Shown: positions 17,390 to 25,605 of the stretch, piece after piece
Position numbering within the stretch: the stretch's first letter is position 1
How the letters are laid out: each line of letters starts with the position of its first letter
Assembly: GCA_902629495.1 (NCBI GenBank)
Contig: CACORA010000017.1
Coordinates: 1-43,015, forward strand
DNA: 43,015 bases
Reading direction: 5' to 3'
From: Planctomycetaceae bacterium
Lineage (GTDB): Bacteria > Planctomycetota > Planctomycetia > Pirellulales > UBA1268
The notes under the pieces: generated by a model
Told to the model about the DNA's origin: nothing
The model's input: the letters and a program-made list of their open reading frames with translations, nothing else
The model's database searches: none
Made by a program: the position numbers and the translations under genes

Positions 17390-17444
17390 CCACAGGCAGC
17401 AATACCTTTAGCATCAAAAGATGCTGGAAGGCATTTTCCTGTGG
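17390..17444 (+). promoter_or_regulatory. Two-tier stem-loop covering the importer leader
   Basis: An outer perfect stem pairs CCACAGG (17390-17396) with CCTGTGG (17438-17444). Inside it, CCTT and AGCATC (17405-17415) pair with GATGCT and AAGG (17420-17431) around an AAAA loop with a small bulge. The 3' arm ends in the first GG of the GGAGA ribosome binding site of the ATG at 17453, so the folded form could mask translation initiation of the binding-protein gene. Confidence 0.45.
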
Positions 17445-17452
17445 AGAAGACG

Positions 17453-19439
17453 ATGAATAGTCAGAGTAGACGTTCGAAAAAAAAGAGTGACGTGCTTGCC
17501 ATTGTGGCTCATGGCGATTGCTGTGTTGTTGATCGGATGTGGGAAGTCACAGACAAATGATCTCGGCGTTGAGGTGAATGTAGATGTGCAGCCTGAATTA
17601 TCGAAGACCGATAATGCACTGAAGCAGCCCATGCCACCAACGCCGCCAGTCGAAAAGAAGCCATTCAATCCGCCATCACTTGAAGAACTCGATCAATCTG
17701 TGACCTGGATCGACAGGTCCGTTGAGGATGGGCTTGTACTCCTTCGTGCGGCTCAGTCAGAAGAAGCGTTGTTGAGTTCAGTACCAGAAGCACTTGCGCT
17801 GAAAAATGATTCAGAAGAAAATAATGCCAAGATTTTATCCGCGCTTGGGCGTCTTCCTGATGAGAATCAGGTAGATATGAACGCGAGGATTGACCGCCAC
17901 GTTGTGGGCGACCTTGGTAGTACGAATCCAATTATGATCAGCACAACGGCGGAGTTTGACATTCTTGGACTGACAGGTTTTGGCCTTTTCTCATTTGGTC
18001 GGGATATGGAGCCTTTTGCAGCAGCAGAAAGTGTTCTTAGTTGGCAAACGAGTGCAGATGGCCTGCTCGATAAGGTTGTGATGCGAGATGATCTCGTGTG
18101 GAGTGATGGAGAGCCTATCACAGCGTATGATATTGCTTTTAGTTACACAGTCATTATGGACCCACGTGTGCCAGTACCTGCTGTTCGAAGCGGTACCGAT
18201 CAGATGAAGGCTGTACATGCATACGATAAAAAAACAGTTGTCTTTTTCCATCGAGAACCATTGGCAACAAATGTCTGGAATATTAATTTTCCAGTGCTTC
18301 CAAAGCACATTTATGAAAAGACCTGGCAGAAAGACCCCACGCTGAAGGACAGTCCAGAGCATGTAGCACTTGAGCAGTCTCCCGTTGTGGGAGGACCATA
18401 TCAGATAGTAGAGCGAACACGTGGCCAGCAAATTGTCTTGCGCCGCCGAGATACCTGGTCAGTTGTAAACGGGAAAAAGGTCAGGGAAGAACCGTATTTC
18501 AGGGAAATTCGGTTTCGAATCATAGAAGATCCAAACACGTCCCTGTTGGCACTGAAGGCTGGTGACATTCATGAAATGATTCTTACGCCTGAACAATGGA
18601 TGACTCAAACGACAGATGCAGATTTTTATGAGCGAAATACAAAGGCAACTGCTCCTGAGTGGGTGAGTTTTCATTTTGGATGGAATATAGAAAGCGCATT
18701 CTTTGCTGACCGCCGTGTTCGAAGAGCCCTGAGCTTTGCATTTGACTACGATGAAATGTTAGACAAGCTCTGTTACGGCCTGTACAAGCCGTGCACTGGA
18801 AATTTTCCAGCGGATTCATGGATGGCACCAAAAAAGAAGCTTGAGCCTTACAAACAAGATCTCGATACGGCAGAAGCATTACTTGATGAAGCAGGATGGA
18901 TTGATCACGATAATGATGGGGTTCGAGATAAAGATATTAATGGACGTTTGGTTCCTTTCGAGTTTTCAATTCTTGTTAATCAGCAACCGTTGCGAATTGC
19001 CATTTGTGTGCTTTTGAAAGACTGTCTTGATCGAATTGGTGTTCGGATGAACGTGAAGCCGGTAGAGTCAACGGTTCTCCAGGATCTCACACAAAAGAAA
19101 AAGTTTCAGGCCTATTTCGGTGGCTGGGGCTCAGGAACAGACCCCGACACCTCAGAAAATATCTGGAAGACTGGAGCAATGCGAAACTTTGTAAATTATT
19201 CGAATCCAGAAGTTGATCAATTGTTTGAGGAGGGTCGGCGCGAGTTGGATCGATCTAAAAGAGCAGAAAAATATGCTCGCATCCAAGAAATTCTTTACGA
19301 AGATCAGCCATACACATGGCTGTTTTGGCGTAACAGTTTCTATGGTTTTTCAAAGCAGCTACGAGGGTATGTTTTTAGTCCTCGCGGTCCCTTTCATTAC
19401 TCGCCTGGATTCGGCAGTATCTGGATTCCAAACGAGTAA
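17453..19439 (+). CDS. ABC transporter solute-binding lipoprotein (family 5, YejA/OppA-like), frameshifted at its start
   Basis: The protein captures a peptide-like substrate and delivers it to the permeases encoded next door. The long frame (17487-19439, 650 residues from a GTG) has a lipobox ending LLIGC with Cys18 and the family 5 core: an ordered domain near DGLLDKVVMRDDLVWSDGEPITAYDIAFSY and a C-terminal FVNYSNPEVDQLFEEGRRELD. That frame lacks the usual basic N-terminus and a ribosome binding site. An ATG at 17453 with GGAGA just upstream begins MNSQSRRSKKK in another frame. It joins the main frame if one A of the A8 tract at 17477-17484 is skipped, giving a normal lipoprotein signal. 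This is either a sequence error or slippage. The four genes that follow form one operon. Confidence 0.85.
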
Positions 19440-19442
19440 GTC

Positions 19443-20438
19443 ATGTTTGCGTACCTTGTTCGTCGAGTTGTCTTAGGAATCGTCACACTGTTGGCTATCA
19501 CATTTATTGTGTATGGCTTGGCTCGAAATATGCCGGGTTCTCCACTCACGGTTCAATTGGGGGAGGTGGATCCAAGTCGAAAACTTTCGGCAGAGGACCA
19601 GGAGCGACTCAAGGAAATTTATGGGATTGATGAAAAAACACCATGGTATGTTGGCTACGCCACATGGTTGGGAAATCTAGCACGTTGTGATCTTGGTCGT
19701 TCATTTTCAAGAAAGCAGCCAGTGACGACACTGATTGGTGAGCGTATTGGGCCAACATTTCTCGTGTCAGGTATATCCTTGCTGCTTACGTGGTTAATCG
19801 CTATCCCATTAGGTCTCTATGCCACAGCTCGTAGCGGTTCTATTGATGAACGAGGCACAAGTCTTGTGCTCTACATTTTGTATTCATTTCCAACATTCGT
19901 TGCAGCACTTTTTCTCCAGATAATTTTTGCGGTGTGGCTTCGAGGTTCACGATGGGAACTTCCTCTTTTTGGGATGACAGACGTTCCGTCAGACTCAGCC
20001 TGGCTGGTTCGGGTCGCTGATGTTGCTCGCCACGCAATCTTGCCTGTTGTATGCCAGACGTACGTGAGCCTGGCATGGTATAGCCGGTTCATTAAGGCAA
20101 ATATGGAGGAGGTTATGAGGCAGGATTATATCCGTACAGCAAGAGCAAAAGGCGCGAGCCGCTGGCGAGTCCTTGTCCATCACGCGTTCCGAAATACACT
20201 CATTCCTCTGGTGACATTACTTGGATTATCGCTCCCAGCTCTGATCGGTGGATCAGTGATCATTGAGCAGATCTTTACCTGGCCAGGTATGGGGCGTCTT
20301 TTTTTTGAGAGTATTCGTGAACGTGATTATCCAACAATCATGGGCCTGACTTTGATGTTTAGCGTTCTCACGCTCCTCGGTCAGCTCTTGGCAGATGTGC
20401 TCTATTGCTTCGTCGATCCGAGAGTGAGTGTTGAATGA
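19443..20438 (+). CDS. ABC transporter permease (OppB/DppB/YejB-like)
   Basis: The 331-residue inner-membrane protein has six predicted membrane helices. The N-terminal MFAYLVRRVVLGIVTLLAITFIVYGL and MPGSP motif are typical of the OppB group. The EAA-like loop that contacts the ATPase is RTARAKGASRWRVLVHHAFRN, followed by GGSVIIEQIFTWPGMG. A cytoplasm/periplasm segment after the first helix (VDPSRKLSAEDQERLKEIYGID) has the usual length. It starts three bases after the binding-protein stop and its TGA overlaps the ATG of the next permease (ATGA), so translation is coupled. It pairs with that permease to form the channel. Confidence 0.93.
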   Translation: MFAYLVRRVVLGIVTLLAITFIVYGLARNMPGSPLTVQLGEVDPSRKLSAEDQERLKEIYGIDEKTPWYVGYATWLGNLARCDLGRSFSRKQPVTTLIGERIGPTFLVSGISLLLTWLIAIPLGLYATARSGSIDERGTSLVLYILYSFPTFVAALFLQIIFAVWLRGSRWELPLFGMTDVPSDSAWLVRVADVARHAILPVVCQTYVSLAWYSRFIKANMEEVMRQDYIRTARAKGASRWRVLVHHAFRNTLIPLVTLLGLSLPALIGGSVIIEQIFTWPGMGRLFFESIRERDYPTIMGLTLMFSVLTLLGQLLADVLYCFVDPRVSVE

Positions 20439-21505
20439 AATCGATCCAATCACATGGCTTTTGGAGTGAAGCGTGGCGGCGATACCGCCGCCGGCCTTTG
20501 GCGATGGTCGCGCTTGCATTCGTTGGATTTCTGGTAACAGTCGCAATGTTTGCACCAGCCATTGCTGGAACTAAGCCTGTTATCTGTTTGTATAAAGGAA
20601 AGTTGTATGCTCCATGTCTGAGTTACTTTGACAGGAGTTTCGAGCCGGTCATCTTTTCAAAAGACAAGTTCCGTGGTGAGTACCCAAAAAATCTGAAAGA
20701 AAAAGATCCTGAAAGCTGGGCGATCTGGCCATTGTTTTTTCAAGACCCTTATCGAGCGGTACGAAACAATGAGTGGCCAGGTCGACCAGGGAACCCGTAT
20801 CGTGATGAAGGAAAGCCAAGTGGGAATAATCTATTTGGGACAGACCAATATGGTGTCGATGTATTAGCCAAGATGGTTCATGGTACAACAATCGCACTCT
20901 TGGTTGGATTTCTGTCGATGGGTATCGCCGGTACCATTGGAGTAATTGTTGGGGCGTTAGGAGGATACTTCGGCGGTTGGGTTGACATGATCACCAGCCG
21001 AATCACTGAAGTGGTTATGTGTGTGCCCACGCTTGTTCTTATTCTGGCCTTGGTAGCTATTGTTGATAAGCCCACGATCTGGAAGACAATGGCCATTATT
21101 GGTTGCACCGGGTGGACGAGTATTGCTCGATTGACTCGAGGAGAATTCTTGAGGCTCAAGTCCAGTGAGTTTGTTATGGCTGCTCAAGCTGCCGGGGCGG
21201 GGCCAGTGCGAATTATGTTGCGTCATATTCTTCCCAATGCTCTTGCGCCAATCCTTGTCCCGATCACATTTGGTATTGCAGCAGCGATACTGATGGAGAG
21301 CTCGCTTTCATTCCTAGGATTTGGCCCCCCACCCCCGAGTGCTAGTTGGGGTTCACTTCTGAATTCGGCAAGAAGTAATCTTTCCATGTGGTGGCTTGTC
21401 GTCTTTCCAGGTATTGCAATTTTTCTCACCGTTTTAGCCTACAACCTGATTGGTGAAGGCCTGCAGGAAGCAACGGATCCAAGACTTCGAGAGGCTCGGA
21501 AATAA
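20435..21505 (+). CDS. ABC transporter permease (OppC/YejE-like, with large loop)
   Basis: The 356-residue second permease has a single N-terminal helix, then a loop of about 100 residues (from TKPVICLYKGKLYAP through ESWAIWPLFFQDPYRAV to LFGTDQYGVDVLAKMVHG), then five helices with an EAA-type loop (FVMAAQAAGAGPVRIMLRHILPN) and SSLSFLGFGPPPPSASWG. Ordinary OppC and DppC proteins have a loop roughly half that long. The KP-LV-YKG-LY and WPL/WPP pattern recalls YejE of the microcin C/peptide importer YejABEF (from memory, not searched). The start overlaps the preceding stop by four bases. The ATPase gene follows after a 94-base gap. Confidence 0.92.
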   Translation: MKSIQSHGFWSEAWRRYRRRPLAMVALAFVGFLVTVAMFAPAIAGTKPVICLYKGKLYAPCLSYFDRSFEPVIFSKDKFRGEYPKNLKEKDPESWAIWPLFFQDPYRAVRNNEWPGRPGNPYRDEGKPSGNNLFGTDQYGVDVLAKMVHGTTIALLVGFLSMGIAGTIGVIVGALGGYFGGWVDMITSRITEVVMCVPTLVLILALVAIVDKPTIWKTMAIIGCTGWTSIARLTRGEFLRLKSSEFVMAAQAAGAGPVRIMLRHILPNALAPILVPITFGIAAAILMESSLSFLGFGPPPPSASWGSLLNSARSNLSMWWLVVFPGIAIFLTVLAYNLIGEGLQEATDPRLREARK

Positions 21506-21599
21506 ATCATTCAGCATCGAGAGACTGTAAACCATTCATGTTGTGAACCACTGCTCTGGCGTGGTCTGTCACATCTGTCTTCTTTTTTTCCTTTTACGT

Positions 21600-23495
21600 A
21601 TGCCACTCCTTGAAATCAAAAACCTGGTAACTGCTTTTGAAACCGCCGCTGGAAGAGTCCCTGCAGTTGATGGAGTTTCTCTTGCTATTGAACGCGGAAG
21701 AACATTAGGGCTGGTTGGTGAGAGCGGTTCTGGGAAGAGTGTGACTGCCATGTCAATTCTCAGGCTTGTTTCTCCACCAGGAAAAATAGAAGCGGGAGAA
21801 ATTCTGATCTCCCAAGAGCATGAAAAGGAAGGTGCATTACAGAACGACCTTGTGAAACTGCCAGAAAAAGATTTACGTAAGATTCGTGGTAATCGGATTG
21901 GCATGATATTCCAAGAACCGATGACCTCCTTAAATCCAGTCTATACGACTGGTAATCAGGTTATGGAAGCTATTTTATTGCATCAAGATGTTTCCGAAAA
22001 AGATGCAAAGCAAAAGACCATAGACTTGTTTCGAGAAGTAGGCATTCCTGATCCTGAAGATCGCATACACATGTATCCTCATGAGATGTCAGGAGGTCAA
22101 AAGCAAAGAGTCATGATCGCTATGGCTTTGTCTTGCAATCCTAATCTCCTTATTGCTGATGAACCTACAACAGCACTAGATGTCACCATTCAGGCACAGA
22201 TTCTCGACCTTCTTAGGAAACTAAGAGATGAAAGAGGCATGGGAATGATATTCATAACTCATGATCTCGGTGTTATTGCTGAAATTGCTGATGAGGTTGC
22301 TGTTATGTATAGAGGCAAGCTTGTTGAATATGGTGATGTAGTCACAACATTTAAGAGCCCTCAACACCCGTATACCAAAGGACTGTTATCGTGTAGGCCT
22401 AAATTGGATAGCTCAGCGAAACGATTACCAACTGTACCAGATTTCATGGATACCATTTACCGTGATGATGGTTCATTTGCTGTAAAAGAAAAAGAAGTTA
22501 CAGACGAATGGTTTGAAACGATGGCTACCAATGGAAGAGATCGCTATCTCTATCCGCTGCCTCGATTGAAGTCATTAGGATTTTCTGATGTGTTGAGTGG
22601 GTACAGCGAAGGAACAACGTTTGTAAAAGAAGAAGAGCAGCCTTTGTTAAGCGTTCGTGACCTGAAAGTACATTTTCCCGTTCGTAGAGGACTTCTAGGT
22701 AAAATTGTTAGCCATGTAAAAGCCGTTGATGGAGTATCTTTCGATATTTACAAAGGGCAGACGCTTGGTCTTGTTGGTGAATCGGGTTGTGGAAAAACAA
22801 CCACAGGGCGTGCGATTATGCGACTTATTGATCCAACTGCGGGTCAAGTGATTTTTGATGGTACCGACATTACAACAATGCGACAAAGTCCCTTGCGTTC
22901 TCTTCGACAGAGATTTCAAATTATTTTTCAAGATCCCTATGGTTCATTGAATCCACGAAAAACCATTGAAACGACAGTAATGGAACCCATGGATGTTCAC
23001 GGCATTGGTTCTTCGTATGAAGAGAGACGAGAGATGGTCCTGTCTCTTCTTGAGAAGGTTGGATTACCTGGAAAACAATATCTAAGTCGTTACCCACATG
23101 AATTTTCTGGAGGACAAAGACAAAGAATTTGCATCGCTAGATCGTTGGCAGTGAAACCAGATCTCATCATATGTGATGAATCTGTGTCTGCTTTAGATGT
23201 TTCGGTTCAAGCACAGGTATTGAATTTGTTGAAAGATCTCCAGTTGGAATTCGGTTTGACATATGTATTCATCAGCCATGATCTATCAGTTGTTAAATTC
23301 ATGAGCGATATGATGGCTGTTATGCATGCAGGAACATTTGTTGAATATGGTCCGAGTGAATCCATTTATGCAAACCCCAAAAAGGCTTATACGAGACGAC
23401 TGATCGACTCTATACCGAGAGACAATCTAGAGCAGATTAATATGAGACAACAACAAAGGTTGGATGCCCAAAAGGGAGGCACTATAAAAGAATAG
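21600..23495 (+). CDS. Double ABC ATPase of the peptide importer (YejF/DppDF-like fusion)
   Basis: A single chain of 631 residues carries two nucleotide-binding domains that power the importer. The first has Walker A GESGSGKS, signature MSGGQKQR and Walker B LLIADEPT. The second has GESGCGKT, FSGGQRQR and LIICDESVSALD, where Ser replaces the usual Pro after the catalytic Glu. Fused ATPases are typical of YejF, but the linker between the domains here is long (about 90 residues, including DDGSFAVKEKEVTDEWFETMATNGRDRYLYPLPRL in two parts). I chose the ATG at 21600 because the family starts MPLLEIKNL. No ribosome binding site is visible there, and an in-frame GTG at 21543 is also without one. Confidence 0.93.
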   Translation: MPLLEIKNLVTAFETAAGRVPAVDGVSLAIERGRTLGLVGESGSGKSVTAMSILRLVSPPGKIEAGEILISQEHEKEGALQNDLVKLPEKDLRKIRGNRIGMIFQEPMTSLNPVYTTGNQVMEAILLHQDVSEKDAKQKTIDLFREVGIPDPEDRIHMYPHEMSGGQKQRVMIAMALSCNPNLLIADEPTTALDVTIQAQILDLLRKLRDERGMGMIFITHDLGVIAEIADEVAVMYRGKLVEYGDVVTTFKSPQHPYTKGLLSCRPKLDSSAKRLPTVPDFMDTIYRDDGSFAVKEKEVTDEWFETMATNGRDRYLYPLPRLKSLGFSDVLSGYSEGTTFVKEEEQPLLSVRDLKVHFPVRRGLLGKIVSHVKAVDGVSFDIYKGQTLGLVGESGCGKTTTGRAIMRLIDPTAGQVIFDGTDITTMRQSPLRSLRQRFQIIFQDPYGSLNPRKTIETTVMEPMDVHGIGSSYEERREMVLSLLEKVGLPGKQYLSRYPHEFSGGQRQRICIARSLAVKPDLIICDESVSALDVSVQAQVLNLLKDLQLEFGLTYVFISHDLSVVKFMSDMMAVMHAGTFVEYGPSESIYANPKKAYTRRLIDSIPRDNLEQINMRQQQRLDAQKGGTIKE

Positions 23496-23575
23496 TTTGC
23501 GAGAAAAATGGTTGAGCAAACGAATGGTGATGGAGCGGCGACATTGCTCATCGGCGCAAAAGCGATCGGTGTAGT

Positions 23576-23917
23576 ATGAGCAACATGCAGAAAGAAAATG
23601 CACATGGTGAAGGGCTTGTTGCATTACTTAAGCGTGCAGGTGGTTGTGAACCCGTACTTGTGATTGCTTCGGCATCAACAGTAGGTCGTCTCGCTTTGGG
23701 ATGGAAAGAATCATTTGGTCATGCGCATTGGATCTATCGGGTACGTTCATTTGGGGAAGGTAGTGATGAATCTGAAATCGAAGCACTGGCGCAGGAGGCT
23801 AAGAATCTTCAGGCCAAAACAATTGCGGCTCTGGGTAATGCAAAGCTGATTCAGACAGTTTCATCTGCAGCAGAGCGAATTGGTGTTCAGATATGCTGTT
23901 TCAACGAGGAACCCTGA
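23576..23917 (+). CDS. Small hypothetical protein with dehydrogenase-like nucleotide-binding fold
   Basis: 113 residues with no signal peptide or membrane segment. The pattern VLVIASASTVGRLAL, a middle basic segment, and AKTIAALGNAKLIQTVSSAAERIGV resembles the first alpha/beta domain of iron-type alcohol or glycerol dehydrogenases, where a GGGK-like turn precedes the second helix. The catalytic metal domain is absent and the glycines of the turn are changed (LGNAK). This may be a stand-alone remnant or a binding protein; the similarity is weak and by eye only. The ATG follows GGTG with poor spacing. It lies 80 bases downstream of the importer ATPase and 84 bases before the next gene. Confidence 0.55.
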   Translation: MSNMQKENAHGEGLVALLKRAGGCEPVLVIASASTVGRLALGWKESFGHAHWIYRVRSFGEGSDESEIEALAQEAKNLQAKTIAALGNAKLIQTVSSAAERIGVQICCFNEEP

Positions 23918-24001
23918 AATTTTGTTGGCCGAGTACGGATGGATTAGTTGAAAACTGTTGTAGTGTCAAAAAACGTTGTTGTGATCATTGGAGGTGTGTT
24001 G

Positions 24002-24667
24002 ATGAAGCGAAGGTTTTTATGGGTCGCGATAATGGTTTTTCTGTGGAGTGCGGCACCTGTGCTGGCTGAAAAAAACGTAATGATTCCACCAAAAATGTTC
24101 GGGGATGATACAACCGAGAAGACTATCGTAGCTGACTCCTGCGTTTCATTTGATCCTCCTGCAAACCTCCCAAGGGAGGTTGCGGTGATCAAAGGGCATT
24201 GGCATGTGCAAGATGGGTGTCTTCAGGCCTCAGAACTTAAGGCTGATCATCATGCCGCGGTATTGGACTATCAGAGAAAAAATCGGGATTCACAAGTTCG
24301 TTTTTCATTTAAATATGATGGTACAACTAATGGTTTCCATGTCAGCCTCAATAAGGCGAAGGGTCATTTATTTCGGATAATTGTTTCATCGGAGGGTTTT
24401 TCGATACGCCTTGACAAGGATAAAAAAGATTCTCAATCCAAGCCTATTACGATTGCTTCTGCAAAAGGTGCACTCGAAATTGGGCAATGGCACACGATGC
24501 TTATTGAGATAAAACAGGATGCCGTCATGGTGCAAACAGATAATGGTCTCGAAGCATATGGATCCCATTCGTCGCTGAACGTCATAAAGCCTGGGTATCG
24601 ATTTGTGATGCGAGGCGATTCACTGTGCATAGACGATCTTTGTATCTCGGCATTTGATGCGTCTTAG
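24002..24667 (+). CDS. Secreted hypothetical protein, possible concanavalin-like fold
   Basis: 221 residues with a clear signal peptide (MKRRFLWVAIMVFLWSAAPVLA). The mature part reads as a beta-sandwich: GHWHVQDGCLQASELKADHH, RFSFKYDGTTNGFHVSLN, GQWHTMLIEIKQDAVMVQTDN, and a final RGDSLCIDDLCISAF. This spacing is like the DUF1080 (3-keto-disaccharide hydrolase) or LamG-type proteins common in planctomycetes, but no catalytic residues can be named, so function is open. The start is set by GGAGG 8 bases before the ATG; the frame is open 18 codons further upstream but would give an odd double start. It is convergent with the thioredoxin-like gene. Confidence 0.65.
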   Translation: MKRRFLWVAIMVFLWSAAPVLAEKNVMIPPKMFGDDTTEKTIVADSCVSFDPPANLPREVAVIKGHWHVQDGCLQASELKADHHAAVLDYQRKNRDSQVRFSFKYDGTTNGFHVSLNKAKGHLFRIIVSSEGFSIRLDKDKKDSQSKPITIASAKGALEIGQWHTMLIEIKQDAVMVQTDNGLEAYGSHSSLNVIKPGYRFVMRGDSLCIDDLCISAFDAS

Positions 24668-24708
24668 TAGATACAGTGTGTGTCAAGCCAGTCACCAAGG
24701 ACGCTATC

Positions 24709-25605
24709 TTACTCAAGCAACAGCTGTTCTATCTGTTCCCTGAGATACATGTCGCCCGTCGCGCCTTCCCAGCGTAGTTCTCCTGGCCAAAAGTGCTTCA
24801 CGTAGCCATGTTTGTCAACAACATACACACTTGGCCACATTGAATTACCCCATGCATCCCAGTTTTTTTTATCTGTATCGATTAAGATAGGGAATTGAAA
24901 GCCAGATTCTTTTGCATTTTGTTGAACCGATGCTATGTCTCGCTCAGACTTGGTTTCTGGAGTATGGATGCCAACGATGGTAACGTCATGATGTGCAAAA
25001 CGCTTTTGCCAGTCGAGGTAGACAGGGTAGTTATTCACGCAATTGATGCATCCAAAGGCATAAAAGTGAATTACCACGACCTGACCGGTAAGTGTTGAAA
25101 GTGAGAGTGGTTGTTCTGTATTGGCCCAGTGGCCAGAATCTATGAAGTCAGGTGCTCGAAGACATAGTTCGGTTTCAGAGATTTTTTGCTCTGGTGACTG
25201 GACTTGTTCTCTCAGTTGATTGAGATGTCGCCACTGAGAAACGGAGAGCTCCTTTTGGAGACGGTTGATCATGTCGTCCCAGATGACTTTGAGGTCTTCA
25301 TTTCTGTTTTCATGGGATTGATTTCGAAAAGGAAAAAACTCAAGGTCATAATAATCGAGTAGTGATCGCAGTTTATGTTGGCTATCTTTTTGCACCCCAA
25401 TCTTTTTCTGGATCGACGGGGAATGAATAAGATTCCATAGGGGGTCGGCACCTTCAAACGGATCGGCGGCATGGCTCACAGGAACGCAGAAAGGGAGAAG
25501 AAGTCCCAAAAGACAAAGCGTTAGATGATGAAGCCACATGCAGTTTGAGAGTCTCATGGTGTCACAAAAAAGAGATATGAAAGGACTTTTTTTCGCGGGT
25601 GACAT
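24709..25605 (-). CDS. TlpA/DipZ-like thioredoxin-fold protein
   Basis: An exported redox protein of 298 residues. The hydrophobic signal segment (MWLHHLTLCLLGLLLPFCVPVSHA) is followed by a helical region with a coiled-coil look (residues 60-160), then a redoxin domain: APDFIDSGHWANTE, VVVIHFYAFGCINC with the redox pair Cys186/Cys189, VGIHTPE and the cis-Pro-type MWPSVYVVDKHG. It probably reduces or oxidises disulfides, or serves as an AhpC-like peroxide scavenger in the periplasm. The ATG at 25603-25605 directly abuts the sulfatase stop codon, so the two are probably coupled. A second ATG at 25555-25557, nearer the signal segment, is also possible. No ribosome binding site is seen at either. 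Confidence 0.85.
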   Translation of the reverse strand: MSPAKKSPFISLFCDTMRLSNCMWLHHLTLCLLGLLLPFCVPVSHAADPFEGADPLWNLIHSPSIQKKIGVQKDSQHKLRSLLDYYDLEFFPFRNQSHENRNEDLKVIWDDMINRLQKELSVSQWRHLNQLREQVQSPEQKISETELCLRAPDFIDSGHWANTEQPLSLSTLTGQVVVIHFYAFGCINCVNNYPVYLDWQKRFAHHDVTIVGIHTPETKSERDIASVQQNAKESGFQFPILIDTDKKNWDAWGNSMWPSVYVVDKHGYVKHFWPGELRWEGATGDMYLREQIEQLLLE

